From Marinomonas sargassi (lineage in GTDB: Bacteria; Pseudomonadota; Gammaproteobacteria; Pseudomonadales; Marinomonadaceae), in contig NZ_JAOVZB010000004.1 in NCBI RefSeq assembly GCF_025716875.1, positions 186,001-250,000 of the forward strand: a DNA stretch of 64,000 bases, written 5' to 3'. The position numbers and the translations under genes are program-made. Shown piece by piece: positions 52,673 through 63,124 of the stretch (positions are counted from its first letter, which is position 1; every line of letters begins with the position of its first letter). The notes under the pieces were generated by a model. That model was not told where the DNA came from and did not search any database. It saw only the letters and a list, made by a program, of their open reading frames with translations.

Positions 52673-53731
52673 ATGGGATTATTGAGAATTTCATCACCCC
52701 ACACCCAACGCGGAGGCCGACGCACCTCTTGGGTAATGCAAATGGTCATTCTCGCCACTGTGCCGGGTATTATTGCCCAAACTTGGCTATTTGGCTGGGG
52801 AGTATTAATTAACTTAGCCATTGCAGGCTTAACAGCCCTTGCTTGTGAAGCGGCTATTTTATCTATACGCCGTCGTGCGGTTGCCTTTTTCCTTAAAGAC
52901 TACAGCGCCCTATTAACAGCGGTTTTATTGGCTATTGCCTTACCCCCTAGTGTGCCTTGGTGGGTAACCGTGACAGCGGTTGGTGTGGGCATCATTTTTG
53001 GTAAACAACTCTATGGCGGTTTGGGCAATAACCCATTTAACCCAGCCATGGTCGGCTATGCAATGGCGCTCGTTTCTTTCCCTGTACCTATGACCCAATG
53101 GTTAGGTGCTGGTTCTTTAGTAGCAGCCAATGAAATCCTTTCGTTTTCACAAAGCATAGACGCCATTTTTTCTGGTTTGCCTGCTATTGATAGCTACACC
53201 ATGGCAACGCCTCTGGATGGTTTCAAACATAAAGACACATTAGATAGCCAAGCGGCTTTTGCGAGCATTCCTGCCCTACAGGCTGCCAGCATCAACAGCT
53301 GGTTGTGGGTGAACCTTGCCTATCTAGCAGGTGGCATCGGCCTCCTTTGGTTGCGTATCATCACTTGGCACACGCCTGTTGCCCTATTAGCCACTTTATT
53401 TGCACTAGCGGGTGTTTTTCATCTATTCGATATGAACCACGCTGCAACACCTTGGTTTCACCTCACCACGGGTGCCGCTATGTTTGGTGCTTTCTTTATT
53501 GCTACTGACCCTGTGTCTTCTTGCACCAGTAACAAGGGCAAGTTGATTTATGGCGCTGGCATCGGATTGTTGATCTACATAATACGTACTTGGGGTGGTT
53601 ACCCTGATGGTGTGGCGTTTGGTGTGTTGTTAATGAACTTCTCAGCACCATTGATTGATTACTACACCCAACCTAGAACTTATGGCCATAAGAAAGCCAA
53701 AACTGGCCTTAAAATAGGGGAGGATAACTAA
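52673..53731 (+). CDS. rsxD: Electron transport complex subunit RsxD/RnfD
   Basis: A 352-aa membrane protein with about nine or ten helices. The covalent-FMN threonine motif is in SYTMATPLDG near residue 182. The C-terminal GYPDGVAFGVLLMNFSAPLID is conserved. The start abuts the rsxC stop, and the stop overlaps rsxG by one base. Confidence 0.96.
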   Translation: MGLLRISSPHTQRGGRRTSWVMQMVILATVPGIIAQTWLFGWGVLINLAIAGLTALACEAAILSIRRRAVAFFLKDYSALLTAVLLAIALPPSVPWWVTVTAVGVGIIFGKQLYGGLGNNPFNPAMVGYAMALVSFPVPMTQWLGAGSLVAANEILSFSQSIDAIFSGLPAIDSYTMATPLDGFKHKDTLDSQAAFASIPALQAASINSWLWVNLAYLAGGIGLLWLRIITWHTPVALLATLFALAGVFHLFDMNHAATPWFHLTTGAAMFGAFFIATDPVSSCTSNKGKLIYGAGIGLLIYIIRTWGGYPDGVAFGVLLMNFSAPLIDYYTQPRTYGHKKAKTGLKIGEDN

Positions 53732-54348
53732 TGGAAATATTAGCCTCTATACGCCGTAACAGCTTGGGTTTAGGTCTATTTGCTGTGATGACAGCTGGCC
53801 TTATTGCAGTGACTCAACAATTTACCAAGACGACTATTCAAAATAATATATTGAATGCTCAGGTGGCGGCTTTTAATGAAATTCTACCGTCTAATTTGTA
53901 CGACAATGATTTAACAATAGATACCGCTCTGCTAGCAGCAGACCCATTACTAGGTGGCGATAGCGGTACTAAAATCCACATTGCCCGTAAAAACAATGAA
54001 GTGACTGGGATTATTTTTGCCACAACAGCACCCGGTGGTTACAACGGTAATTTGGACCTTTTGGTGGCTATCGATAAAAATGGCGTAGTCACAGGTAGCC
54101 GAGTGATCAGCCATAAAGAAACACCCGGGCTTGGAGATAAAGTGGATCTACAAAAGTCCCCATGGATACTAAGCTTCACCAATAAGTCTTTAGACAACCC
54201 AAAATTAGTAGGTTGGGAAGTAAAAAAGAATGGCGGCGACTTTGATCAATTTACTGGTGCAACCATTACACCAAGAGCCGTCGTACTGGCAGTAAAAAAC
54301 ACTCTTATCTATTTTGAAGAAAACAAAACGTCGCTGTTAGCGCGTTAG
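53731..54348 (+). CDS. rsxG: Electron transport complex subunit RsxG/RnfG
   Basis: A 205-aa protein with an N-terminal membrane anchor (about residues 11-30) and a periplasmic FMN-binding domain. The flavinylation motif is TGATITPRAV near residue 175, with FMN attached to the second Thr. HKETPGLGDK is another conserved motif. It shares TAATG with rsxD. Confidence 0.96.
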   Translation: MEILASIRRNSLGLGLFAVMTAGLIAVTQQFTKTTIQNNILNAQVAAFNEILPSNLYDNDLTIDTALLAADPLLGGDSGTKIHIARKNNEVTGIIFATTAPGGYNGNLDLLVAIDKNGVVTGSRVISHKETPGLGDKVDLQKSPWILSFTNKSLDNPKLVGWEVKKNGGDFDQFTGATITPRAVVLAVKNTLIYFEENKTSLLAR

Positions 54349-54357
54349 GATATTTTC

Positions 54358-55149
54358 ATGAAAGCGAGCGCTGAAATGGCAACTAACGATACTCTTGCTG
54401 AAGGCACAGCTAACGAAGCAGCCGAAGAAGCCGAAGAAGCCAAAATAACCACCAATTATGCCGAGATCATTTATAACGGCATTTGGAAGAACAACCCCGC
54501 CTTAGTACAACTACTTGGCTTATGTCCTATGCTTGCGGTTACCAGCACGGTAGTTAACTCTTTAGGTTTGGGACTTGCCACACTTATCGTATTGGTTGGC
54601 TCAAACATCGCCGTATCCTTGATTCGTAACTATGTCGCAGACGCAGTACGACTACCTGCTTTTGTGATGATCATCGCCTCTTTTACCACTTGTATTGAAT
54701 TGATCATGCAAGCTTATACCTACGAGCTGTATCAGATTCTCGGGATTTTCATTCCTCTTATCGTAACTAACTGTGCGATTCTTGGTCGCGCTGATGCATT
54801 TGCTAGCCGTAACCCTGTCCTACCGTCCGCTATCGATGGTTTCATGATGGGCATAGGCTTTGGCATTATTCTCGTTGCATTGGGTGCTATGCGTGAGCTC
54901 ATTGGTCAAGGTACCCTATTTGCTGACATGCACTTACTGTTTGGTGAAGCCGCTGTGAATTGGAAATGGGTGGTTTTTGAAGACTATCCTAATGTACTTT
55001 TTGCTATTCTTCCTCCCGGTGCTTTTATCGGCTTAGGTTTGATCATTGCCTTTAAAAATTACTTAGATGAACAAGAGAAAAAGCGCATCGCGGCAGAAAA
55101 GGCGAAAGCAGGCCCAAGTGAGTCTAAACGTGTTCGAGTCACCAGCTAG
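54358..55149 (+). CDS. rsxE: Electron transport complex subunit RsxE/RnfE
   Basis: A 263-aa six-helix membrane subunit homologous to RsxA ([16 protein letters not shown] and [14 protein letters not shown]). An N-terminal extension of about 35 residues rich in Ala and Glu precedes the core. AGGA 8 nt upstream supports the start at 54358; the ATG at 54373 is an alternative. This ends the rsx operon, followed by nth as in E. coli. Confidence 0.95.
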   Translation: MKASAEMATNDTLAEGTANEAAEEAEEAKITTNYAEIIYNGIWKNNPALVQLLGLCPMLAVTSTVVNSLGLGLATLIVLVGSNIAVSLIRNYVADAVRLPAFVMIIASFTTCIELIMQAYTYELYQILGIFIPLIVTNCAILGRADAFASRNPVLPSAIDGFMMGIGFGIILVALGAMRELIGQGTLFADMHLLFGEAAVNWKWVVFEDYPNVLFAILPPGAFIGLGLIIAFKNYLDEQEKKRIAAEKAKAGPSESKRVRVTS

Positions 55150-55172
55150 GTCGATATAAAAAGGCAAAGAGT

Positions 55173-55808
55173 GTGAATAAACAAAAACGTCATGAAATCT
55201 TTTCTCGGTTACGAGCAGAAAACCCAAACCCTGTTACCGAATTAGAATACAGCTCACCATTTGAGCTGTTAATTGCTGTTTTGTTTTCAGCTCAAGCAAC
55301 CGACGTGAGTGTTAACAAGGCCACACGTAAACTCTTCCCTGTCGCCAATACTCCTAAAAGCATGCTCGAACTGGGCGTTGATGGTTTAAAAGGCTATATT
55401 AAAACCATTGGCCTATTTAACGCCAAAGCAGAAAATGCCATTAAGACATGCAAAATTCTAATTGAGAAGCACAATAGTGTCGTTCCTGAAACCCGTGAAG
55501 AGCTAGAAGCCCTTCCCGGTGTTGGCCGTAAAACAGCCAATGTTGTCCTTAATACTGCATTTCGACAAGTGGCTATGGCGGTTGATACGCATATTTTCCG
55601 CTTTGGTAATCGCACAAAAGTAGCGCCAGGAAAAAACGTTTTAGAAGTGGAAATGAAGCTGCTTAAGTTCGTCCCAAAAGAGTTTCTATTAGATGCTCAC
55701 CACTGGATGATACTCCATGGCCGTTACATCTGCGTCGCTCGCAAGCCAAAATGCAACGCTTGCATCATCGAAGACCTTTGTGAATACAAAGAGAAGACCT
55801 CTGATTAA
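55173..55808 (+). CDS. nth: Endonuclease III (base-excision repair)
   Basis: A 211-aa DNA glycosylase/AP lyase for oxidised pyrimidines. The HhH motif LPGVGRKTANVVLN carries catalytic Lys 120, Asp 138 is in VDTHIFR, and the 4Fe-4S cluster is bound by Cys 187, 194, 197 and 203. Positions are the same as in E. coli Nth. It starts with GTG, 23 nt after rsxE, the same order as in E. coli. Confidence 0.97.
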   Translation: MNKQKRHEIFSRLRAENPNPVTELEYSSPFELLIAVLFSAQATDVSVNKATRKLFPVANTPKSMLELGVDGLKGYIKTIGLFNAKAENAIKTCKILIEKHNSVVPETREELEALPGVGRKTANVVLNTAFRQVAMAVDTHIFRFGNRTKVAPGKNVLEVEMKLLKFVPKEFLLDAHHWMILHGRYICVARKPKCNACIIEDLCEYKEKTSD

Positions 55809-56043
55809 GACCTTAAAGTTATAAAATCTTTTTATAACAAAGCCTTAGACTAGAGTTAATTTCACCTAATCACCTGTAAAAAAAGCTCCCATACCCACTA
55901 TGAAACTCAGTTTATTAATGTAAACCTTAGTTTCATACTGTTGCCAAAATGTAAAAAAACTGCCAATAATAGCTTTGTATATATCATGCTCCACTGCAAG
56001 GACCAGACCTTATTCAAGGTTAATAATTAGGGATAGCACTTTT

Positions 56044-58257
56044 ATGTCAATTAAGAATAAACTTTTACTTAACCCCGTCTTTATTATCTTCATCCTATGT
56101 TTCTTCAGCGGTTTGATGCTTTATGCAGAAAAGCATATACAGATTTTGAATAAGGTTGCACTTTTATCGGAGGAGCTGAACACTCACCTAATGGAGCTTA
56201 AAGTCCATGAGTATGGCTTTTTATATAAGAACGATAGAGCGCATTTAACGCAATATGAGGCTATTGAGCAGAAAGCTGAAGATAAAAAAGTCGAGCTGAT
56301 TAAAGCATTTTACGCCATAGACTTTGAAGCAAAGAGCATTTTGTCTTTAAAAGACAAGTTGGCAACACACAAAGATGCCTTTCATGAACTTATTACGCTT
56401 AAAAATGCATATGGTCTTAGTATTGCGGAAGGGCTAGTCCATTCATTGGAAAAAAGCGCAACGGCAGTAAAAGAACAACTAGCAAAAAAACAAGACAATG
56501 ACTTGCTTTACAGCTTCACAAAATTAGAGTCTTTAGAAAAGAATTACCTCTTGTCTAAAAGTGATCGCTTAATTAACGAAATCACAAGTCATATCACTCA
56601 ATTTGAGCAGGCACTCAAAAGCCTAAAGCAGCAAGACTCAGCACTAGTAACCTTGTTCGCAAACTACAAATCATTGATGAACAATGTGATCGATGCTGAT
56701 AAAGAGATCGCCACTAAGTTTAAACAAATTTCTACCCTTGAGGACTCAATGAGTAGAGATGCTTTGAATTTAGCTAGCGAGATTAAATCGAATATAAGTG
56801 AATTTGAAAACAGTCTGTTCACCTCACTCTTCATATTCTTCATTGCCTTTTTTATCATTTCCCTTTTATTCTCTTTCACACTCAACAGAAGTATTATCAC
56901 TCCCCTTACCAAACTAAAAAACTCCCTTAAGAGTATTGAAAAATTTGATTTCACTCAGGGCATTGATATCCCAGAAAAGAAACGTGATGAATTGATAGAC
57001 ATCAGTATGATTATCAATGCAACTATCAAGCGTTTTAATAAGGTTTTGTGTGAAATTGAACGCACAGGGTTTCATATTAAGCAGTCATCCCATCAAATAT
57101 CTCTGTTTTCTAAAGAGGTACAAGCTATTAGTGAGCAACAAAGTCAGTACTCTACTGATGTAGCGGAAGTTACCAAGCTGCTTCATAGCAATGCTTCAAG
57201 CACCTTAGACCATGCCACTGGCACAAAAGAAAAATCCCAAAATACATTATCTAAAGCAGAAGAAGGACACATGTACTCATTAAAGAGTATTGATAAGTCC
57301 AATACCATTTCCACTATCCTGCTAGATAGCACCAAGGATATGAAGGAATTAGAATCTTCCACAGAGCAAATTAATGGCATTCTCGATACTATTAGCCTTA
57401 TTGCCGAACAAACCAACCTGCTTGCTCTCAATGCTGCTATAGAAGCCGCTCGCGCTGGAGAAACAGGTAGGGGATTTGCCGTTGTAGCAGATGAAGTCAG
57501 AAGTCTTGCAACACGTACCGAAAGCTCAGCAGATGAAGTGAAGCACATCATCAACAAACTAGTAGAAAAGGTTGATAACGTTTCCGCTGGCATGACGCGA
57601 CTTGAACAAGAAGTATCGGAAAACCAAGCTCTCACCAATAAAACCAGTGAGCTATTTGCACAAGTTGAGTCAGACGCCAAAGACACGGACCGTTTAAATG
57701 GCTTGATCATGTCAGAAAGTAACAACCAGCTTGAAAAATGTAATGAGCAAGAGAACAAACTTGACGTTCTTTTCAATGCAATCAAAGGCAGTAATACCAA
57801 GTTGTCTAATACATCCAATATTAGTGACTCCCTATTGAGCCTCACTGCGTCCCTTGATAGTTCAATGCAGGACTTTAATTTCATTAGAGACGACAATAAC
57901 AATGATTACACGGGCCATGAAAAAAGAAATGCTAAACGCTACACAGGCAATTTGATCACAACGATTGACTATAATGGCTTATCTGCAGAAGGTTTAACGA
58001 AAGACATTAGCGAAACAGGATTAAAAGTAGTATTAACAAGCCCTCTAGAAGCTAATACTTTGTGCGATGTTACTTTAAGAACACCCACATCAAACCATAT
58101 AAACAACCTGCCGGAAGCCTTTTCAGTCAAAGCAAGAGTTGTTTCTTGCAGTCAAATTGAAGGGGATAAAAACTATATTCATTTTGAGTTTAGTAGCCTT
58201 GATAGCCAAAGCAAAAGCCTTCTCAAAAAATGTGTCGAGATTTTTAAAAGCGTATAA
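56044..58257 (+). CDS. Methyl-accepting chemotaxis protein with C-terminal PilZ domain
   Basis: A 737-aa chemoreceptor. Membrane helices lie near residues 10-28 and 257-278 and flank a helical periplasmic sensor. A HAMP domain follows (about 280-330), then the signalling coiled coil with the hairpin tip [22 protein letters not shown] near 450. A PilZ domain (about 625-735) has RNAKRY and DISETGLKV, the usual c-di-GMP-binding motifs. AGGGAT about 10 nt upstream supports the ATG at 56044. It stands alone with no che genes nearby. Confidence 0.93.
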   Translation: MSIKNKLLLNPVFIIFILCFFSGLMLYAEKHIQILNKVALLSEELNTHLMELKVHEYGFLYKNDRAHLTQYEAIEQKAEDKKVELIKAFYAIDFEAKSILSLKDKLATHKDAFHELITLKNAYGLSIAEGLVHSLEKSATAVKEQLAKKQDNDLLYSFTKLESLEKNYLLSKSDRLINEITSHITQFEQALKSLKQQDSALVTLFANYKSLMNNVIDADKEIATKFKQISTLEDSMSRDALNLASEIKSNISEFENSLFTSLFIFFIAFFIISLLFSFTLNRSIITPLTKLKNSLKSIEKFDFTQGIDIPEKKRDELIDISMIINATIKRFNKVLCEIERTGFHIKQSSHQISLFSKEVQAISEQQSQYSTDVAEVTKLLHSNASSTLDHATGTKEKSQNTLSKAEEGHMYSLKSIDKSNTISTILLDSTKDMKELESSTEQINGILDTISLIAEQTNLLALNAAIEAARAGETGRGFAVVADEVRSLATRTESSADEVKHIINKLVEKVDNVSAGMTRLEQEVSENQALTNKTSELFAQVESDAKDTDRLNGLIMSESNNQLEKCNEQENKLDVLFNAIKGSNTKLSNTSNISDSLLSLTASLDSSMQDFNFIRDDNNNDYTGHEKRNAKRYTGNLITTIDYNGLSAEGLTKDISETGLKVVLTSPLEANTLCDVTLRTPTSNHINNLPEAFSVKARVVSCSQIEGDKNYIHFEFSSLDSQSKSLLKKCVEIFKSV

Positions 58258-58273
58258 AGCTTAACGGCAATTC

Positions 58274-58315
58274 AAACTAAAAGGCATACAACTCAGTTGT
58301 ATGCCTTTTAGTTTT
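58274..58315. terminator. Bidirectional intrinsic terminator
   Basis: An 18-bp perfect stem (AAACTAAAAGGCATACAA with its complement) and a CTCAG loop with T-run lie between the converging chemoreceptor and RRM genes. Confidence 0.93.
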
Positions 58316-58358
58316 AAATCGCTACGGGATAGCTTTAGCCTAAACAAGCTATTGCCTT

Positions 58359-58601
58359 CTATTTAGGCTCTGCTTTCTTCACTCGAATCTTACTACCATC
58401 TACATCTTTACCATTAAGGTTTTTAATGGCTACCTTCGCCTCACCGATTTTTGGCATTTCAACAAAACCAAAGCCCTTTGACTCGCCTGTGGCTTCATCT
58501 AGGACCAAGGAACAAGACTGCAGACTGCCAAATTCAGCAAATAATGCCTTTAGCTCTTCTTCTGTTGTGTTTCTAGCAAGGTTTCTAACTAATAGTTTCA
58601 T
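58359..58601 (-). CDS. Small RNA-binding protein, single RRM domain
   Basis: An 80-aa protein that is essentially one RRM: RNP2 is LLVRNL near residue 4, and RNP1 is KGFGFVEM near residue 42. It resembles glycine-poor bacterial RRM proteins linked to cold adaptation, as found in cyanobacteria and marine gammaproteobacteria. RNA targets unknown. Confidence 0.9.
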   Translation of the reverse strand: MKLLVRNLARNTTEEELKALFAEFGSLQSCSLVLDEATGESKGFGFVEMPKIGEAKVAIKNLNGKDVDGSKIRVKKAEPK

Positions 58602-58645
58602 TTATTTTTTCTCAAGATAAGGTTGCTCAACTCATTCAGAGCAAT

Positions 58646-58680
58646 AAAAAAGGCATGAGAACATGGTCTCATGCCTTTTA
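58646..58680 (-). terminator. Intrinsic terminator after the nucleoside hydrolase gene
   Basis: A 13-bp stem AAAAGGCATGAGA/TCTCATGCCTTTT with a 6-nt loop and a T-run on the minus strand, 34 nt after the hydrolase stop. It separates the rbsK-hydrolase operon from the RRM gene. Confidence 0.9.
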
Positions 58681-58713
58681 CTAGTGACTTTTATAAAAAG
58701 CTTATTTTACTGG

Positions 58714-59658
58714 CTATTTAGATAGCGTCTCTTCAAATAAAGAAAGTAGCTTTTCACTGTCCACTTCCATACAAACTTGGGTCATTGGCACATCGTTCCA
58801 GTAAGGCTCAGGGAATGACATTTCCTGTGGCGCAAAAATGGTTTGACCAATACCAATACCTTCACAAGCCACTCGCACAGCACCTAGCTCAATGCCAAAC
58901 AAACTTGGATCCATCACATAGGCAATGGTTGAGGCATCATGGAAGTAACAGCCACTCATATCAAATCGGCTACTGTAAAAATCGATATAGAATTGGGCAC
59001 AGTCAAATAAGAAGCCCCCTTCTGTTGGGTTAACTTTTTTAATGCGCTCCAAGATAGCATTGTCGAGCAAGACTTGGTGTGTCACATCCAAACCTATCAT
59101 GGTCACTTGCCAAGGGGCGGTAAACACCTTATCCGCAGCATGGGGATCATTCATGATGTTTGCTTCAGCGACTGGAGAGACATTACCGTACTCTATGGCT
59201 GTACCACCCATTAAGACAACTTCGTCTACAAGATCAGCCACTTCAGGATCGATCTCTAATGCTTTCGCCAAGTTACCTAGAGGCCCCAAAGCGACAATGG
59301 TTACTTCACCTGGGTTCTCGCGTACGGTATCGACAATAAACTGCGCAGCACTTTTATCTATTGCTTTACCCTTTGGGGCTGGCCAATTAATGTTGCCAAA
59401 GCCATCTTCACCATGAACAAAATCAGGAAATGGGCGTGGTTTGATTTGAGAAGGCACTGAGACCCCCATAGCAACAGGCACGTCAACTTTCGCGATCTCT
59501 GTTAAGGTCACAGCATTACGTGTTGAAACTTCAACAGGCACATTACCATAGGTCGTTGTTAAGCCCAGCACTTCTATTTCCGGCGCTTGGAAAGCAAAAA
59601 AGATGGCCATAGCATCATCTATACCCGGATCTGTATCTATAATAATTTTACGCGTCAT
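58714..59658 (-). CDS. Nucleoside hydrolase (IUNH family, RihA/RihB-like)
   Basis: A 314-aa enzyme that splits ribonucleosides into base and ribose. The calcium-binding DTDPGIDDA motif is at residues 8-16; a further metal Asp lies near the C-terminal half. It follows rbsK after 2 nt, so ribose released by hydrolysis can be phosphorylated by the partner. Base specificity is not evident, although HDASTI-type residues suggest the RihA-like group. Confidence 0.93.
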   Translation of the reverse strand: MTRKIIIDTDPGIDDAMAIFFAFQAPEIEVLGLTTTYGNVPVEVSTRNAVTLTEIAKVDVPVAMGVSVPSQIKPRPFPDFVHGEDGFGNINWPAPKGKAIDKSAAQFIVDTVRENPGEVTIVALGPLGNLAKALEIDPEVADLVDEVVLMGGTAIEYGNVSPVAEANIMNDPHAADKVFTAPWQVTMIGLDVTHQVLLDNAILERIKKVNPTEGGFLFDCAQFYIDFYSSRFDMSGCYFHDASTIAYVMDPSLFGIELGAVRVACEGIGIGQTIFAPQEMSFPEPYWNDVPMTQVCMEVDSEKLLSLFEETLSK

Positions 59659-59660
59659 TG

Positions 59661-60575
59661 TTAGACTTCCTCGGTCTTATCATTCTTATGGGCTATCAGG
59701 AATTCAGAGACTTCATCCAAACTCGGAATAGACGACATTGCACCAATACGTGTAACACAAATAGCTGAAGCAGCGCAGCCAAACTGCATAGCTTCTGATA
59801 TCTCTTTTCCAGACAACAAAGCAGATAAAGTGAAACCTATAAAGGTATCCCCAGCTGCCGTCGTATCTAATGCCGACACCTTAAAGGCTTTAACTTTCAA
59901 GCTTCCCTTACCATCAAAGTAAAGTACACCATCACTTCCCAATGTCATTAATACTGCTAAATCTGGGTACATTTCTGGCAAAGCTTGTGCTGCGGCATCA
60001 ATAGTTTCAACACCTGCTAAGTCCATTGCCTCTATCTCGTTAACAATTAATAAGCTAACAAAAGGTAGAACCGACTTAGTCAGAGCCACATCCATTGGTG
60101 CTGGGTTAAACGCAACTTTAACGCCTCTAGAATGAGCAGCTTGAATAATATAGTCAACTTCGTTGGTTTCATTTTGCAATAAAGCCCAATCGTCCGTTGT
60201 AGCCTTATTTAAAACACTATTTACTCTCTCTCTGCTCAGGTAATGATTTGCTCCTGGGAAAAGAATGATAGAGTTCTCTGCCTCTTTCGTTAGCTGGATA
60301 ATCGCATGGCCTGTTGGCACATCAAGTTGCTCGACTAGACTCACATCGACACCTTGTGACTCAAGCTCAGCTAATATGATTTTATCACTGCTATGGATAG
60401 CACCAACATGTTTAATACTTGCGCCTGCTTTCGCTAACGCAGCAGATTGATTGGCTCCCTTGCCACCTAATAAACATTGATATTCATTCGAAGCCATAGT
60501 TTCACCTGGGCGAACAAAGTGATCAAGCTGATAAAGGTGATCTAAATTTATTGAACCAAAATTGTAAATGGTCAT
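59661..60575 (-). CDS. rbsK: Ribokinase (PfkB family)
   Basis: A 304-aa carbohydrate kinase. GGKGANQSAALAKAGA near residues 38-53 and the anion-hole/catalytic motif DTTAAGDTFIGFTLS near 238-252 are typical of ribokinase. It converts ribose to ribose 5-phosphate with ATP. First gene of a two-gene operon with the nucleoside hydrolase; no ribose transporter is nearby, so the likely source is nucleoside breakdown. Confidence 0.92.
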   Translation of the reverse strand: MTIYNFGSINLDHLYQLDHFVRPGETMASNEYQCLLGGKGANQSAALAKAGASIKHVGAIHSSDKIILAELESQGVDVSLVEQLDVPTGHAIIQLTKEAENSIILFPGANHYLSRERVNSVLNKATTDDWALLQNETNEVDYIIQAAHSRGVKVAFNPAPMDVALTKSVLPFVSLLIVNEIEAMDLAGVETIDAAAQALPEMYPDLAVLMTLGSDGVLYFDGKGSLKVKAFKVSALDTTAAGDTFIGFTLSALLSGKEISEAMQFGCAASAICVTRIGAMSSIPSLDEVSEFLIAHKNDKTEEV

Positions 60576-60663
60576 AAAAACTATTCCTAACTATTTAGGG
60601 CGATAAGCACAGCCATCAATCTTATATCAAGGGCCATAATTGACCAAGTAGTCAAAAACAAAA

Positions 60664-60695
60664 AACGCCCCAATTCTTTAGAATGGGGCGCTTTT
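60664..60695 (-). terminator. Intrinsic terminator after argG
   Basis: The stem CGCCCC-ATTC with GAAT-GGGGCG (one bulged A) and a TTTA loop is followed by a T-run on the minus strand, about 30 nt after the argG stop. Confidence 0.9.
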
Positions 60696-60725
60696 TAAGC
60701 GTACTGCTTTGCTCTAGCGATAAAA

Positions 60726-61958
60726 CTATTTATCGTTATCTAAAAAGCCACGGCCTTTTTGAGCTGCAATACGCATGCGTAGAGCGTTTAGCTTGATGAA
60801 GCCTGCCGCATCTTTCTGATCGTATGCACCAGCATCATCTTCAAATGTAGCCACTGAGCTATCAAACAAGCTGTTTGGAGACTGACGACCAACCACACTA
60901 ACGTTACCCTTGTACAATTTAAGACGTACAGTACCGTTAACGTGCTCTTGTGAAGTATCAATCAAAGCTTGCATCATGCGACGCTCTTCTGACCACCAGA
61001 AACCGTTGTAAATGATTTTTGCGTAACGCGGCATCATTTCATCTTTCAGGTGCATTGCTTCACGGTCTAAAGTGATGGACTCAATAGCGCGGTGAGCTCT
61101 CATCATGATAGTGCCGCCAGGTGTTTCATAACAACCACGTGCTTTCATACCAACAAAACGGTTTTCAACGATATCTACACGGCCAATACCGTTCTCGCCA
61201 CCAATTTTATTTAGTGTTTCAAGCATAGTTGCTGGAGATAGCGCTTCACCATTCAAAGAAACTGGGTCGCCTTTTTCATAACCGATTTCGATGTAAGTCG
61301 CTTCATCTGGAGCTTCTTCTGGAGAGACTGACCAACGCCACATATCGGCTTCAGCTTCTGTCCAAGGATCTTCAAGTTGATCACCTTCATAAGAAATATG
61401 AAGCAAGTTAGCGTCCATTGAGTAAGGAGATTTCTTCTTCTTAGTTGAGAAATCAACAGGGATTTTATGCTCTTCACAGTAAGCCATTAAGGTTTCACGA
61501 GAAGTTAAATCCCACTCACGCCAAGGGGCGATCACTTTAACGCCTGGTTTTAATGCATAAGCGCCTAACTCGAAACGAACTTGGTCATTACCTTTACCCG
61601 TCGCACCATGAGAAATGGCATCTGCGCCCGTCTCGTTAGCGATTTCGATTAAGCGTTTAGCAATAAGAGGACGTGCAATAGAAGTACCCAATAGGTACTC
61701 ACCTTCATAAATAGTATTGGCACGGAACATTGGGAATACGAAATCGCGAACAAACTCTTCACGCAAATCTTCAATGTAAATTTCTTTAATGCCTAACGCT
61801 TGAGCTTTAGCACGAGCTGGTTCTACCTCTTCACCCTGCCCTAAATCAGCAGTAAAGGTAACCACCTCACAATTGTACTCTTCTTGAAGCCACTTCACGA
61901 TTACGGAAGTGTCCAGGCCGCCAGAGTAGGCAAGCACTACCTTCTTCACGTCAGACAT
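60726..61958 (-). CDS. argG: Argininosuccinate synthase
   Basis: A 410-aa enzyme of arginine synthesis joining citrulline and aspartate. The N-type ATP pyrophosphatase P-loop AYSGGLDTS is at residues 9-17, and [15 protein letters not shown] near 115 binds ATP. The start at 61958 is favoured by GAGGAG about 10 nt upstream; a TTG six codons upstream overlaps it. This is the shorter form found in pseudomonads, not the 447-aa E. coli form. Confidence 0.96.
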   Translation of the reverse strand: MSDVKKVVLAYSGGLDTSVIVKWLQEEYNCEVVTFTADLGQGEEVEPARAKAQALGIKEIYIEDLREEFVRDFVFPMFRANTIYEGEYLLGTSIARPLIAKRLIEIANETGADAISHGATGKGNDQVRFELGAYALKPGVKVIAPWREWDLTSRETLMAYCEEHKIPVDFSTKKKKSPYSMDANLLHISYEGDQLEDPWTEAEADMWRWSVSPEEAPDEATYIEIGYEKGDPVSLNGEALSPATMLETLNKIGGENGIGRVDIVENRFVGMKARGCYETPGGTIMMRAHRAIESITLDREAMHLKDEMMPRYAKIIYNGFWWSEERRMMQALIDTSQEHVNGTVRLKLYKGNVSVVGRQSPNSLFDSSVATFEDDAGAYDQKDAAGFIKLNALRMRIAAQKGRGFLDNDK

Positions 61959-62072
61959 TATTTCTATTCTCCTCAATAAGCTTGCACTTTAAAGACCAAA
62001 TAAAAGCGGTATGCACAAGCAATTTAAAACGGGGGCTAAGTGTAAGATTTCGTCTCTTTCTTAGCAAGTAAA

Positions 62073-62113
62073 AAGCCCTATTCTACTCAGAAAATTGAGT
62101 AAATATAGGGCTT
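62073..62113 (-). terminator. Intrinsic terminator after motY
   Basis: A compound hairpin: an outer AAGCCCTAT/ATAGGGCTT and an inner TACTCA/TGAGTA, with a T-run on the minus strand. It lies 30 nt after the motY stop. Confidence 0.85.
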
Positions 62114-62142
62114 AATATTTCAGTATTGGAAGTGGGTTAGGC

Positions 62143-63030
62143 TTAACTCTCGTCTGACTTCTCTAAACGAATGGTTACACGACGGTTTCGTTCACGACCC
62201 GACGCGGAATTATTATTCGTTGCGGGATAACGTTCACCATGATAACGGGAAATGATTTTATCTACGGGCACGCCCTGCTCTAAAAGGTAGGCTGTTACTC
62301 TTTCTGCACGAACTTTTGATAATTCACGGTTTTCACGGCGTGAACCAATAAAGTCCGTATGTCCATCAATATAGATATATTCTACGCTAGGGTCCGCCGC
62401 AACATATAAGGCAACCAAGTCTAAACGGGCTTTAATTCGTTGCGTTAACTCCATGCCGTTAGTAGGGAAAAGAGCAGCTGTTCTTGCAATTTGGTCATAA
62501 TTGACAGGCAATAAGGTGGCTAAACATTGACGAAACTCGTTGTATGCAGGCGCAAAGTTAATATTCGACAAACCCACTTCGACTGTTTCTCGCTCGTTCT
62601 CCCATGCGGTTCCAGCCACAACTGGGTGACGACCTCTGTCTAAGCTAGTCAACATTCTTTCTGCCACTTTACCACCCACTTCAACCGTTAAGCCGTAACC
62701 TGGGTAAGGTAGAATCTCTAAGGTTTCCGGCTTCACTCCCGGCGACCATTCTGGCGCTTGAGAAATAATATAGACTTGCCCAGGCCCGAGCTTTTCATTT
62801 CTCGGCTGTAAGACAAACTTCATTGGCTCGCCAGCTTCTTTAATGAAACGGCCTTCGCCATAGTTCGGCACAGGATGCGTCAAGCTACAGGAGAATATAT
62901 CACCTGACAAAAACCATTCGGAATTCATAATTCCAGACTGGTAGTGAGAAAGCGCCCCTGCTTTTCCAAACGGTAAAACCGTTGTAAATAAAAGCAAGGT
63001 GCGAATTAAATATTGTTGGGAAGTTCCCAT
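62143..63030 (-). CDS. motY: MotY-like flagellar motor protein with OmpA domain
   Basis: A 295-aa exported protein: signal peptide (about 25 residues), then the MotY N-terminal domain (FSCSLTHPVPNYGEGRFI near 45) and a C-terminal OmpA-like peptidoglycan-binding domain (IDGHTDFIGSRRENRELSKVR near 225). MotY forms the T-ring of sodium-type or polar flagellar motors. Its position between argG and rnt matches the pseudomonad arrangement (argG, motY, rnt region). Confidence 0.9.
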   Translation of the reverse strand: MGTSQQYLIRTLLLFTTVLPFGKAGALSHYQSGIMNSEWFLSGDIFSCSLTHPVPNYGEGRFIKEAGEPMKFVLQPRNEKLGPGQVYIISQAPEWSPGVKPETLEILPYPGYGLTVEVGGKVAERMLTSLDRGRHPVVAGTAWENERETVEVGLSNINFAPAYNEFRQCLATLLPVNYDQIARTAALFPTNGMELTQRIKARLDLVALYVAADPSVEYIYIDGHTDFIGSRRENRELSKVRAERVTAYLLEQGVPVDKIISRYHGERYPATNNNSASGRERNRRVTIRLEKSDES

Positions 63031-63124
63031 TTAGACGTCTCGTTCAAGCATTATCAATTGTGTTATGATCTAATCCTATTACATACCGTGATTGTTCATC
63101 AACGGCAGAATTAAGGACCTTCTT

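Noticed and set aside
57183-57902. Long open frame antisense to the chemoreceptor gene
   Set aside because: It lies wholly inside the signalling domain, is Ser/Leu-rich and lacks a ribosome site; it reflects codon composition of the real gene.
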